From NCBI RefSeq assembly GCF_034424525.1, contig NZ_CP139982.1:1-29882 (forward strand): 29,882 bases of DNA, in the 5' to 3' direction. The notes below the pieces were generated by a model. The model worked only from the letters and a program-made list of their open reading frames with translations. It was not told where the DNA came from and did no database searches. Below are positions 5,955-13,228 of this stretch, piece by piece (position 1 is the first letter of the stretch; each line of letters starts with the position of its first letter). Origin of the DNA: Sphingobium yanoikuyae (GTDB lineage Bacteria; Pseudomonadota; Alphaproteobacteria; Sphingomonadales; Sphingomonadaceae). The translations under genes were made by a program, and so were the position numbers.

Positions 5955-6913
5955 AGCTGCGCGGAAAGCCGGGGCCACAAAGCCTGAAAATCGGCTTGCA
6001 GCGTCGCCCAGCTCGCGGAGTCCAGAAACTCGCCCTGGTCGTTATCCTCAAGCCGGTGATATTGCATGACGGCCGCCTCGGCTTCGGCCTGGTGCGCCGC
6101 AAGCCATGCCTCCATCTCGCGCACGATCTCATGCTGTTCCGGCCTCAACAGCTTCGGATTGACGTAGGTTCGCACGACGAAATTCGTCGGGGTGGGGTAA
6201 AAGACGGTGTGATTCCGCATACAATATTTGTTGAAGGTCACATGACCGCCTGAATTGTCGATCTTTGGCTCGGCCTGGAAACGACCGAGTAGCAGGCCGC
6301 CGGCGAACGGTATGGCGAGCGGCGATCCGTTCGCCTGCCCCCCGGTCGCGCGCACGGCCAAGGCCGGCAGGATATAGGTTGTCGCCAGTCGCCGCGCGAT
6401 CGAGCGCACCGCCGCGTCATGTTCTCCGCCGCCCCTTACGAGATAGCGGCGGGCCGCATGTTCCCAAAAGCAAAGCGGCAGCTCGCGGAAGCTCATCGCC
6501 ACCTCGCGCTGATCCAGCCTGGCCGCAAACACGCACAGGCGCATGATGCGGTCCATCGGCGTCCTGCCCGCCACAGCGGACTGCTCGACGGCCCCGACGA
6601 CATAATGCACGATGTCGTATCGCACTGATCCGGGCCGGAAGCGGCTCGGTGTGCGCTGCGTCATACTCGAACAAATGGAACTGAGCGCGCTGGACGCCTT
6701 CCTGTCGATCTCGCCTGCCAGCAATTTTAGGTTGGATGCCGAAAGCCGGCGACGGCCTTTGAAGCGGTCAACGATCACCCTGTATAATTCATCGGGAATA
6801 TGGCGGATTTGCTCATGGGCATCCCTGAGCTGTCGCGCCTCATGGCGCACCAGGCCGCGCGCCAAGGATGGGTCGATATAGGTCGGCCTCGGCTGATCGG
6901 CGCTCCCGTCCAT
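5951..6913 (-). CDS. Hypothetical protein, 320 aa, in recombinase operon
   Basis: Not recognised. It is soluble and Arg/Ala-rich, with no membrane segments. Features visible are PTYIDPSLARGLVRHEARQLRDAH near the N-terminus and the motif YPTPTNFVVRTYVNPKLLRPEQHEIVREMEAWL in the C-terminal third. It starts 3 bases after the stop of the tyrosine recombinase gene, so it belongs to the same minus-strand transcript and may be an accessory factor for that recombinase or for plasmid maintenance. That role is inferred from position only. Confidence 0.7.
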   Translation of the reverse strand: MDGSADQPRPTYIDPSLARGLVRHEARQLRDAHEQIRHIPDELYRVIVDRFKGRRRLSASNLKLLAGEIDRKASSALSSICSSMTQRTPSRFRPGSVRYDIVHYVVGAVEQSAVAGRTPMDRIMRLCVFAARLDQREVAMSFRELPLCFWEHAARRYLVRGGGEHDAAVRSIARRLATTYILPALAVRATGGQANGSPLAIPFAGGLLLGRFQAEPKIDNSGGHVTFNKYCMRNHTVFYPTPTNFVVRTYVNPKLLRPEQHEIVREMEAWLAAHQAEAEAAVMQYHRLEDNDQGEFLDSASWATLQADFQALWPRLSAQL

Positions 6914-6916
6914 CGC

Positions 6917-7891
6917 CTAGATCAACACCCGCTCCACCTCGTCGAGCGTCACGTCATCGGGCCGCCGATCGTAGAGCTGGGTGGTGCGCGTTGAGCTGTG
7001 GTTCGCCATCGTCGCGGCCGTCTCCAAGGTGCCGCCGTTTTTCAGATAGGTGGTGATTCCGGTCGCGCGGAATGAATGGTTGCCGATCGCCGTGCCGATC
7101 CCGGCCGCCGCCGCGCGCCGACGCACCATCGCGAAAGCATTGGCTTGGGGCAGGGGGGTTTCGCTCAACTGCCCGGTGCCGCGCGCGATCGTGCGGAACA
7201 GCGGCCCCTTGCGATCCTCGCGCAAGCCGCACCCGTCGATATAGGCGGTCAGATAGTCCTCAAGATTGTGGTGGCAGGGCATTTCGTGGCGCTTGCCGCC
7301 CTTTTCGTGCAGGCGGACCCATAGCCGCCTGTTCTGCATGAACACGTCCTCGACCCGCATCGCCAGCGCCGCGCCGATCCGCGCGAACGAATAGACCATG
7401 AGGCCGATCAAGGCGCGGTCGCGCAGGCCGGCGTGGGTGGCAACGTCGATCGTATCGAGCAAGTGCCGCGCCTCGTCGGGCACCAGCACCGGCGTCTTGC
7501 CGCGCCGCTGGCTATAGGCCGGCCCGCGCACCGATGCGGCGGGGTTCGCCGGCACCACCTGACCCATTACCAGCCAATCGAACAGGCTCCGCACGCCGGC
7601 GAGCTGCTGCTTGACGCTGGGCGGGGCCAGCTCGCCCCCCTGCGCCTCGATCCAGGCCGCGACGTGGAGCGGCTGCACGCCGGCGAGCGAGGCGACGCCG
7701 CGTGCCTCACACCAGGCCAGGAACTCACCCGCCGCGCGCATATAAGCGCGGCGGGTATGCGGATTGCGGATGGTGACGGCGAAGAACTCAAGGAAGCGCA
7801 GCCGCGCCGCCTCGTCGGCCGACGCCACCAGCGCCGGCAACGCCAGCGCCGAAGAAGATGGGGGCGGGGGCAGGGGGGCCAGCTCGTTCAT
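6917..7891 (-). CDS. Tyrosine recombinase / integrase
   Basis: Site-specific recombinase with all catalytic positions visible: Arg171 (FARIGAAL), Lys197/200 (EKGGKRHEMP), His272 and Arg275 (HSFRATG), His298 (NHSSTRTTQ) and nucleophile Tyr307 (QLYDRR). Residues ~25-115 form the SAM-like core-binding domain (TRRAYMRAAGEFLAWCEARG). The ATG at 7891 overlaps the TGA of the upstream RHH gene (ATGA). On a plasmid of this size it may resolve multimers, as XerC-type enzymes do, or be the remnant of an integrated element. I found no paired attachment sites flanking it. Confidence 0.9.
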   Translation of the reverse strand: MNELAPLPPPPSSSALALPALVASADEAARLRFLEFFAVTIRNPHTRRAYMRAAGEFLAWCEARGVASLAGVQPLHVAAWIEAQGGELAPPSVKQQLAGVRSLFDWLVMGQVVPANPAASVRGPAYSQRRGKTPVLVPDEARHLLDTIDVATHAGLRDRALIGLMVYSFARIGAALAMRVEDVFMQNRRLWVRLHEKGGKRHEMPCHHNLEDYLTAYIDGCGLREDRKGPLFRTIARGTGQLSETPLPQANAFAMVRRRAAAAGIGTAIGNHSFRATGITTYLKNGGTLETAATMANHSSTRTTQLYDRRPDDVTLDEVERVLI

Positions 7892-8283
7892 CGCGCGATC
7901 TTCGCCCAACGCGCTGGCTCGGGGCGCGGCTCGGCCATTTTGCGGCGCAGCTCGTCAAACACTTCCTCGGCGGGGCGGACGCGGCCCGCCTTCACGTCCT
8001 CAAGGCCGCGCACAACCGACGCATCCAATATCCGGCGTAGCAGCTCGTCGCGCAAATCGCGGTGTGGCTCCATCTCGATGAAGTTCTTGACGATCGCGAA
8101 CACCGCCTCGGACGGATCGACGAAATGGCCCTGCTCGACCTGCGCCAACAGCCAATCGGCCATATCGCCGGGTAGATACGCCTCGAAGCGCAGGCCGCCC
8201 GTGCGGGCCTGCTCGCGCAGCGCCCTAGCCTGATCGCGCTCAGCATAGTTGTCGGCGAAAGCCGTGTCGTCATCCTTGTGCAT
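7888..8283 (-). CDS. ParD/RHH-like small protein upstream of the integrase
   Basis: 131 residues. FEAYLPGDMADWLLAQVEQGHFVDPSEAVFAIVKNFIE (about 33-69) resembles the RHH of ParD-type antitoxins (strand, helix, G-x-F/Y-x-x-x-S/P-E-x-V turn). The tail LEDVKAGRVRPAEEVFDELRRKM resembles the C-terminal segment of such antitoxins. No ParE toxin follows; the integrase does, by ATGA overlap, so it may be a regulator of the recombinase operon. ATG 8283 is preceded by GGAGGGA. Its upstream gap holds a CGTTTAAACG palindrome. Confidence 0.65.
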   Translation of the reverse strand: MHKDDDTAFADNYAERDQARALREQARTGGLRFEAYLPGDMADWLLAQVEQGHFVDPSEAVFAIVKNFIEMEPHRDLRDELLRRILDASVVRGLEDVKAGRVRPAEEVFDELRRKMAEPRPEPARWAKIAR

Positions 8284-8315
8284 CAAGGCTCCCTCCTAGC
8301 TGTGGATCTCCGGGC

Positions 8316-8325
8316 CGTTTAAACG
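8316..8325. repeat. CGTTTAAACG palindrome, site 2
   Basis: In the short gap between the end of the bactofilin-like gene and the start of the RHH gene of the integrase operon. Confidence 0.9.
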
Positions 8326-8334
8326 CTCTGTCGG

Positions 8335-8664
8335 TCATCGCACCGTCTCCAATCGCCGGCCCCGAAGGACATGCGCCGCGCCGTCGATGATCGTCGCGGC
8401 ATCGGGGGACAGGTTCTCGACCGCAGCGGCCATGCCGAACAGCTCGACCCGCCCGCCCTTGTTGTAGATGCGCCCTGCGACAGTGCCGTGGATGATCGCG
8501 CGCGCTCCCGGCTCGACCGTGAGGTCGCCGCCGATCGTGCCGTGCAAGACCATCTTGACGCCGCCCTGCAGGGCGGCCCCCTGGGTGATGAGGCCATAGA
8601 CGGCCAAATCCTCCCCGATCGCAAAAGGGCCTTCGATCGTCTCATGCACCGCGCGCATTTCCAT
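8335..8664 (-). CDS. Bactofilin-like / beta-solenoid repeat protein
   Basis: Short protein whose middle repeats a hydrophobic-glycine rhythm: VYGLITQGAALQGGVKMVLHG, then TIGGDLTVEPGARAIIHGT, then VAGRIYNKGGRVELFG. This resembles the beta-helix of polymer-forming bactofilins, but it is short and its family is not certain. The ATG at 8664 (preceded by AGGACGAGG) is favoured; a GTG at 8709 would place the start inside the palindrome at 8689-8710. It is probably first in the operon that continues to the RHH and integrase genes. Confidence 0.5.
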   Translation of the reverse strand: MEMRAVHETIEGPFAIGEDLAVYGLITQGAALQGGVKMVLHGTIGGDLTVEPGARAIIHGTVAGRIYNKGGRVELFGMAAAVENLSPDAATIIDGAAHVLRGRRLETVR

Positions 8665-8688
8665 CCTCGTCCTGCGTTGCTCCAAATA

Positions 8689-8710
8689 TGTGATAATGTC
8701 CTTTATCACA
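8689..8710. promoter_or_regulatory. Inverted-repeat operator between divergent genes
   Basis: TGTGATAA (8689-8696) and TTATCACA (8703-8710) are perfect inverted arms 6 bases apart, in the gap between the minus-strand bactofilin-like gene (start 8664) and the plus-strand RHH-type gene (start 8756). Likely bound by the latter's RHH domain or another regulator. Confidence 0.5.
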
Positions 8711-8755
8711 CATAGTTGGGCGCGTGAATCCCGCGCATAGGTGGAGTGGAACCGG

Positions 8756-9340
8756 ATGCTGGAAATCGAGCTGTCGAAGGATATAGAGGCGCGCCTTGCG
8801 AAGATTGCCGACGCGACGGGGCGAAGCCTCGCCGCCTGCGCGGCCGAGGCGATCGAACGCTATGTGGAATCGCCGTCGCCGCAGCGGATCACCTACGGCG
8901 AACGAATCATCGTCCATATGCTAGCCGATTGGGTCGATACGCTGGCGGGGGAGAAGGGTTTGGAAGCATTGCGGCAAACGCTCCCCCCGGCTCTTGTTTT
9001 GGCGGCCCTGGAAAGCGGCCGCGACCATGTGATAACCGAGCATATCGGGATTGGTGGCGAAGAGTTCCAGCACCCCGGCACCGCCTATCAGGCAATGTGG
9101 ATCATGCTCGACGATCTCGCCGATGCCCGCGAGCGCGGCTGCGATGTTCCCTTATTCAGCGGCATCAGCGATGATGAAGAGGCGGACGCGCTCGCGGATT
9201 TGGCGCAAGTCGCGCACTCTGCCTACAAGGGCAAGAACCAAGCCCGACACGTCGATTACTCTCTGCCCGAGCGGCCCCTCGCCTTTTGGCGGGAACTGGC
9301 GGAGCGATATTCGGACAGGCGGGCAGGGGAGGGCGTTTAA
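8756..9340 (+). CDS. RHH-type N-terminal DNA-binding protein, 194 aa
   Basis: The N-terminus MLEIELSKDIEARLAKIADATGRSLAACAAEAIERYVE is a standard strand-helix-helix RHH. The following ~150 residues (HMLADWVDTLAGEKGLEALRQTLP... HIGIGGEEFQHPGTAYQAMWIMLDDL) are not recognised. GGAG lies upstream of ATG 8756; an in-frame ATG at 8741 is less well placed. The neighbouring inverted repeat suggests autorepression. Its TAA (9338-9340) lies inside a CGTTTAAACG palindrome whose other strand supplies the TAA of the convergent gene. Confidence 0.6.
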   Translation: MLEIELSKDIEARLAKIADATGRSLAACAAEAIERYVESPSPQRITYGERIIVHMLADWVDTLAGEKGLEALRQTLPPALVLAALESGRDHVITEHIGIGGEEFQHPGTAYQAMWIMLDDLADARERGCDVPLFSGISDDEEADALADLAQVAHSAYKGKNQARHVDYSLPERPLAFWRELAERYSDRRAGEGV

Positions 9341-9343
9341 ACG
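9334..9343. repeat. CGTTTAAACG palindrome, site 3
   Basis: Supplies the TAA stop of two convergent genes at once (9338-9340 on plus, 9339-9337 on minus). Confidence 0.9.
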
Positions 9344-9693
9344 TCCTTGGTTGGCGGCGGCGCGTTGATTATCATTTCGACATAATCGAGATGTTCGCGG
9401 GCCTGGTCCGCCGTGATGCCAAGGCGCTGCGCGATTTGCTCAAACGTCATCTCGTATTTGTTATGAAGCTGAAAGACCCTCTGCGCGACATAGGACATCT
9501 GCCAGGTGAGTTCCGTTTCGTCGGCTGTCATCTTGGCCAATGGCGCGGGCATCGCGGCGTCGATCGCCTCTACAAGATGTTCCACCGATTTCGCGCTATT
9601 TCCATCGAGCGTCCGCAAGATCGCGAGGGCGCGTTCCATGTAATCGAGTGCGGTAGCGCGCGAAGCGGGCACGCCTGCGACATTCCCCGTCAT
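9337..9693 (-). CDS. Sigma-70 region 4-like HTH protein
   Basis: 118 residues. The C-terminal half AQRVFQLHNKYEMTFEQIAQRLGITADQAREHLDYVEMII has the helix-turn-helix pattern of sigma-factor region 4. The N-terminal half (ALDYMERALAILRTLDGN...) is helical and does not look like region 2, so this is probably a small regulator and not a full sigma factor. GGGAG precedes ATG 9693. It lies 31 bases downstream of the receiver-domain gene on the same strand in the order receiver then HTH, so a shared signalling role is possible but unproven. Confidence 0.6.
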   Translation of the reverse strand: MTGNVAGVPASRATALDYMERALAILRTLDGNSAKSVEHLVEAIDAAMPAPLAKMTADETELTWQMSYVAQRVFQLHNKYEMTFEQIAQRLGITADQAREHLDYVEMIINAPPPTKDV

Positions 9694-9724
9694 CCGATTT
9701 TCTCCCGTTCAGGACGCGCGGCGA

Positions 9725-10084
9725 TTACAGTAATTCCGCCACCCTGTTCACAACTTCGTCGATCCGCCAGGGCTTCGCGAGGAAGCCGACACCCTGCGGC
9801 AAAGCCGCCTCGCTGGGGAACACCCGGCCCGAGCTGACAAGAATGGCGATCTCCGGCCATTGCTCGCGGATCGCGGCGGCCAGGGCGACGCCGTTCATGT
9901 TCCCCGGCATTTCAATATCGGTGAGGACCGCGCGAATGTCGTTGCGGGTTTCGAGGATCGACAGCGCGCCCAGCGCGTCGCCCGCCTCGCAAACGCAGTA
10001 GCCCGCATCTGCGAAGATTTCGGCCGCCATCATCCGCACAAGCGGTTCGTCCTCGACAACCAGCACCGTGACACTGCACTCCAT
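9725..10084 (-). CDS. Single-domain response regulator (receiver only)
   Basis: 119-residue CheY-like receiver. Acidic Glu11-Asp12 (VVEDEP), phospho-acceptor Asp56 (LTDIEMPG), Ser84/Ser85 (LVSSGR) and Lys104 (FLAKPW) are all in place, so it should be phosphorylatable. No output domain is present. LAKPW and the short alpha4 region resemble lone receivers of alphaproteobacterial stress and phosphorelay systems. ATG 10084 follows AAGGAGA; the open frame further upstream is not protein-like. No histidine kinase is on this plasmid, so the donor must be chromosomal. Confidence 0.85.
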   Translation of the reverse strand: MECSVTVLVVEDEPLVRMMAAEIFADAGYCVCEAGDALGALSILETRNDIRAVLTDIEMPGNMNGVALAAAIREQWPEIAILVSSGRVFPSEAALPQGVGFLAKPWRIDEVVNRVAELL

Positions 10085-10194
10085 GCGCGTCTCCTTGTTG
10101 GTGTGAGGGCGGAGCCGGGGTCGCGCGCTCCGCCCTCTTTCCATCGCCATTCCCCCACAGACGCCGATGGAAATCCCTGTTTCACGCCGATCCG

Positions 10195-10605
10195 CTACCC
10201 TTTGTCCCTTCGATACTCCGCCACATCGCGCAAGGTTGCGGCCCAATAGGCGAGGGCCAGGCCCTCGTCCTCATTCTCGTTCTTGCTGACCGTGGCATAT
10301 ATGCCCAGCGCCTGCGCGAAATCGTCCGTGGTCGCGATGCCGCTCTTTTCCAGAAGCGCGCTCACAACCGCCAGCGCCCCGCCGATCGCCTTCACCAGCG
10401 CGGGATCGAGCGACGTCGCCCGCTCCTGCGCGCGCCGATCGGGATCGGCAGCATCATCGGCGCGCAAGGCAGTCAGGCGCGCGGCAATGTCATGCGCCTG
10501 TTGAAGATAGATCGCGGCGGCATCCTCTCCGGCGCGGTCGAGCAAATCGAGCGCCTCGGCCATCAACGCGACCGCGCGACCGCGCAGGGCGGTCTTGTCC
10601 GTCAT
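10195..10605 (-). CDS. Hypothetical helical protein, 136 aa
   Basis: Not recognised. It is Ala/Asp-rich and helical (AVALMAEALDLLDRAGEDAAAIYLQQAHDIAARL), with a C-terminal ALAYWAATLRDVAEYRRDKG. The ATG (10605-10603) overlaps the TGA of the diguanylate cyclase gene (ATGA), so the two are co-translated and it may modulate that enzyme. The N-terminal helical region loosely resembles a short plus-strand gene here (12779: LALAEKAMKLFDKVGQDIAATHCQAAIE), which suggests a shared small-protein family. Confidence 0.6.
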   Translation of the reverse strand: MTDKTALRGRAVALMAEALDLLDRAGEDAAAIYLQQAHDIAARLTALRADDAADPDRRAQERATSLDPALVKAIGGALAVVSALLEKSGIATTDDFAQALGIYATVSKNENEDEGLALAYWAATLRDVAEYRRDKG

Positions 10606-11513
10606 GCAGGCTGCTCGCGAAGCGGGCCGCTCGCCCGCTCGCGCCCGTCGCGCTGGGGCTGGTCCGCCCAAGTGATTTCACAGGCGTTCTTGCCGGCCCG
10701 CTTCGCCACGAACATCGCCTGATCGGCCGCGTGCATGAGCGCAGCCGGATCGCGCGGGACGTGCGGCGGAATGACTAGCGCGCCCATGCTGCACGTCACC
10801 GGATGCTCGCCCGCAGCCAGCACGGCCGACACACGCGAATGAAGCGTGCGCGCGAACATCTCGCCGGCGTCCGCTGGATGCACGCGGAGCAACACCGCGA
10901 ACTCGTCGCCACCGATCCGCCCGAAAGCATCCTCGCGCCTGATGCTGCCCGCCGCCCCGCGCGCAAAGGTCCGTAGCACGGCGTCGCCAGCGGCATGGCC
11001 GTGGGCGCTGTTGACGCCCTTGAAATCGTCAAGATCGAAGATCGCCAGCAACAGCGTCTCGCTGGCCCTGCTGGCGACGGTAAGCGCCTCTGAAAACCGC
11101 TCGTTGAACGTCTCGCCGTTCAGCGCGCCGGTCTTGCGGTCGCGCAGCGCGAGATGCCGTTGGCGGTCAAACGATCGGCGGAAGCTCACGATCATTGCGG
11201 CGACAAAGAGATAGGTCGCGACCCGCACGCTGGTTCGGACTACCAGCGAGGCCGAGACCCCGCCATCGTCCAGATGCGGAACGATGGCGAGGATCGCGGT
11301 AAGCAAAGCAACAAAATACGCAGCACGTTCGCCCAGCGCCCATGCGGCGGCGCATATGATCGGAATGTAGAGCGGAGCCAGGCCAGCGCCGGGATAGGCG
11401 TGGTTCGCCCATGAAAGGGCGGTGACGGCAACGAGGATCGCGAACCAGGCATGTTCGCGCGGCAGGGATTCCAGACGTTCGGCCAATCGACCGACAGGGA
11501 GATGACTGTTCAC
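10602..11513 (-). CDS. Membrane-bound GGDEF diguanylate cyclase
   Basis: Makes cyclic di-GMP from two GTP. GGDEF at residues 201-205 (FGRIGGDEFAVLL) is intact, with FDLDDFKGVN for metal and nucleotide binding; no RxxD inhibitory site is seen five residues before it (RREDAFGRI has no clear match). Four hydrophobic segments occupy about 22-36, 46-60, 64-80 and 97-111, like a small MASE/DUF4118-type membrane sensor. GTG 11513, preceded by GGGGTAGGAAG, is the favoured start; ATG 11543 and GTG 11549 in the same frame are alternatives. A plasmid-borne cyclase could shift host biofilm or motility behaviour. Confidence 0.85.
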   Translation of the reverse strand: MNSHLPVGRLAERLESLPREHAWFAILVAVTALSWANHAYPGAGLAPLYIPIICAAAWALGERAAYFVALLTAILAIVPHLDDGGVSASLVVRTSVRVATYLFVAAMIVSFRRSFDRQRHLALRDRKTGALNGETFNERFSEALTVASRASETLLLAIFDLDDFKGVNSAHGHAAGDAVLRTFARGAAGSIRREDAFGRIGGDEFAVLLRVHPADAGEMFARTLHSRVSAVLAAGEHPVTCSMGALVIPPHVPRDPAALMHAADQAMFVAKRAGKNACEITWADQPQRDGRERASGPLREQPA

Positions 11514-11578
11514 GCGCTTCCTACCCCTACCGCAAAGCTCCATCCACACTCGCCGGCGACGGCCGATCGGACAGCCGA

Positions 11579-11760
11579 CTGCACGCCACCAAATCGGAAG
11601 CGTGCAGCCGGCAGCAACCGGCCATTGGAAACCTGATGTAAGTCAGGCGCGAACACCTTTGGGCCAAGGGCCTTGGACATGCGTGTCCGCTGCCCGGTCG
11701 CTGAAGCTCGTCTTACATTGAGAGGTTTCCACGCCTCTGCCCCCCTCTCGGCGGGCGCGT
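11579..11760. ncRNA. Putative structured RNA or DNA element of unknown class
   Basis: Nested stems without a gene. CTGCACGC (11579-11586) pairs with 11600-11607. GCCGG (11607-11611) pairs with 11618-11622. A long closing stem GGAAACCT plus ATGTAAG (11627-11642) pairs with CTTACAT plus AGGTTTCC (11712-11730). Inside it are two overlapping, mutually exclusive hairpins: CCAAG-GGC-CTTGG (11664-11676) and GGACA-TGCG-TGTCC (11675-11688). CACGC/GCGTG (11730-11761) may add another stem. It lies upstream of the diguanylate cyclase gene (minus strand). I do not recognise an Rfam class, and the transcribed strand is undecided. Confidence 0.35.
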
Positions 11761-11837
11761 GTCGTTTAGAGGAAAAGCATTAAGAATTGCAAATAAAGTG
11801 CAGTTCCGCACGCTCGCGGGACTGTTCTCCGCCAAGT

Positions 11838-11847
11838 CGTTTAAACG
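11838..11847. repeat. CGTTTAAACG palindrome, site 4
   Basis: Intergenic, between the structured block at 11579-11760 and the exonuclease operon. Confidence 0.9.
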
Positions 11848-11931
11848 ATCTCACCGACGCCGATCGGCGCTGGGGTGGTTCCATAATTGATACACCGGCA
11901 GCAGCGGTGATGCAGGAACTGATACGCCTCC

Positions 11932-11954
11932 TTATTGCAATTCGTTCGCAATAA
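11932..11954. promoter_or_regulatory. TTATTGC inverted repeat upstream of the exonuclease operon
   Basis: TTATTGC (11932-11938) and GCAATAA (11948-11954) form an inverted repeat 9 bases apart in an AT-rich patch, about 40 bases before the first gene of the plus-strand operon at 11992. Likely an operator. Confidence 0.4.
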
Positions 11955-11991
11955 TATTGCCTGAAGGCCGGTCCTGCGCTATGTGGCCGGC

Positions 11992-12189
11992 ATGACAGAG
12001 GATGGGTTCTTGTGCGCGAAATTGCGCGACAATCTGCGCTTCTACGAGGATCGCGCGCGCCAGGAGCGGGCGGCGGCCGAGTCGACGAACAAGCCCGAAG
12101 CGGCATCCGCGCATCGGCTGCTGGCGATCCAGTATGAGGCCGACGCCCGCGAGCTGCGGGCGGAACTGGTGATGACGGGCGCACCGTGA
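11992..12189 (+). CDS. Small hypothetical protein, 65 aa
   Basis: Not recognised. MTEDGFLCAKLRDNLRFYEDRARQERAAAEST... is charged and helical, probably a coiled coil. ATG 11992 is chosen; a GTG three codons earlier is possible and neither has a strong Shine-Dalgarno. Its TGA is overlapped by the GTG of the exonuclease gene (GTGA), so it is the first gene of a three-gene coupled operon. Confidence 0.55.
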   Translation: MTEDGFLCAKLRDNLRFYEDRARQERAAAESTNKPEAASAHRLLAIQYEADARELRAELVMTGAP

Positions 12190-12782
12190 CGCTCATCGCT
12201 CTGGATTTCGAGGCGTCCTGCCTGCCCCGTCATGGGCGATCCTATCCCATAGAGATCGGGATTGCCGATGAGCATGGCCTGATCCGCTCCTGGCTCATCC
12301 GACCTCCCGATGCCTGGGCGGGCTGGGGCTGGACGCAGGAGGCCGAACGCCTGCACGGCATCTCCAAGGAACAGCTCGCCCGCGACGGCCTGCCCCCGGC
12401 GCGGGTCGTCGCGGAGCTGGAACCCTATGTGCGAGGCGCGCGCGTCATCGCCGATTCCCATTTCGACGCGCCGTGGCTGATGACGCTTTCGGCACTGGCG
12501 GCCAAGCAGCCGCCCTGCGCCATCGGTCATGTCGCGGACCTGCTCGAAGAGATGGGCGCGGCCTATGAGCATGTCGAGGCGGCATTGCGCCAGCTCGATC
12601 GCCAGCCCTTTCGCCGGCACCGCGCCGTCGAAGATGCCCGCTTCATCATCGCGCTCGTGCGCGAAGTGCGGGGCCAGGTTGAAAAGACGCGGGAAAGCCA
12701 GCCCGTCTTTGACTGGCGGCGCGCGCCGCCGATCGCGCGCCCTTCCGTCTATCGACCGTCGAATGTGGGGAGTGTCCGGTGA
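12186..12782 (+). CDS. DEDDh-type 3'-5' exonuclease domain protein
   Basis: RNase T / DNA polymerase III epsilon-like fold. ExoI is ALDFEAS (Asp7, Glu9), ExoII is SHFDAPWL (Asp94), and ExoIII is HRAVEDARF (His145, Asp150), giving the complete DEDDh set, so it should be active on single-stranded DNA or RNA ends. The C-terminal ~35 residues (ESQPVFDWRRAPPIARPS) are Pro/Arg-rich. Start GTG 12186 overlaps the preceding TGA; its own TGA is overlapped by the next GTG. Substrate unknown; its place beside the mobilisation genes allows a role in processing transferred or damaged DNA. Confidence 0.82.
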   Translation: MTLIALDFEASCLPRHGRSYPIEIGIADEHGLIRSWLIRPPDAWAGWGWTQEAERLHGISKEQLARDGLPPARVVAELEPYVRGARVIADSHFDAPWLMTLSALAAKQPPCAIGHVADLLEEMGAAYEHVEAALRQLDRQPFRRHRAVEDARFIIALVREVRGQVEKTRESQPVFDWRRAPPIARPSVYRPSNVGSVR

Positions 12783-12973
12783 AGCCGATCAAAGACAGCA
12801 AGCGTCGCGAAGAGATGACCCAGGAAGCCCTCGCGCTGGCCGAGAAGGCGATGAAATTGTTTGACAAGGTCGGCCAGGACATTGCCGCCACCCACTGTCA
12901 GGCAGCGATCGAAACCGTCGAGTGCGGCCATATTGCCCGACTACAGACAGAGCATGTTCCGCGCGATAGCTGA
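12779..12973 (+). CDS. Small hypothetical protein, 64 aa
   Basis: Not recognised. GTG 12779 overlaps the exonuclease stop (GTGA). Sequence is lysine/glutamate-rich and helical (LALAEKAMKLFDKVGQDIAATHCQAAIE) with a short Cys/His-containing tail. Convergent with the XRE regulator gene, whose stop is 22 bases away. Confidence 0.5.
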   Translation: MKPIKDSKRREEMTQEALALAEKAMKLFDKVGQDIAATHCQAAIETVECGHIARLQTEHVPRDS

Positions 12974-12994
12974 ACAGACCGGGCGGCGCGATCG

Positions 12995-13228
12995 TCACTC
13001 GCGGAATAGGTCCACCACATGACAGCCCAGCGCGCCCGCTATCGAATCCAACAGTTCCAACGTGGGGTTGCCGCGTCCGTTTTCTATGCGCGACAGATAC
13101 GACGCGGCAACGCCCGATCGCTCCGATAATTCTACCTGCGACATTGCGAGTTGCACGCGGCGCTCGCGGCAATTTCGACCGACAAGCATCTGGCATTCCT
13201 CTGCCCCGGCAATAGCTGGCTGGTTCAT
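12995..13228 (-). CDS. XRE-family transcriptional regulator
   Basis: 77-residue Cro/C1-type HTH: RRVQLAMSQVELSERSGVAASYLSRIENGRGNPTLELLDSIAGAL spans the whole five-helix fold, with the RIENGRGNPT signature. The ATG overlaps the TGA of the DUF6118-like gene (ATGA), making it the last gene of the traA transcript. It probably represses mobilisation genes or itself. A Cys/Arg-rich short N-terminal segment precedes the HTH. Confidence 0.88.
   Translation of the reverse strand: MNQPAIAGAEECQMLVGRNCRERRVQLAMSQVELSERSGVAASYLSRIENGRGNPTLELLDSIAGALGCHVVDLFRE

Noticed and set aside
8689..8710. TGTGA...TCACA resembling a CRP site
   Set aside because: The half-sites are 12 bases apart instead of the 6 of CRP sites; it is kept only as a generic operator.
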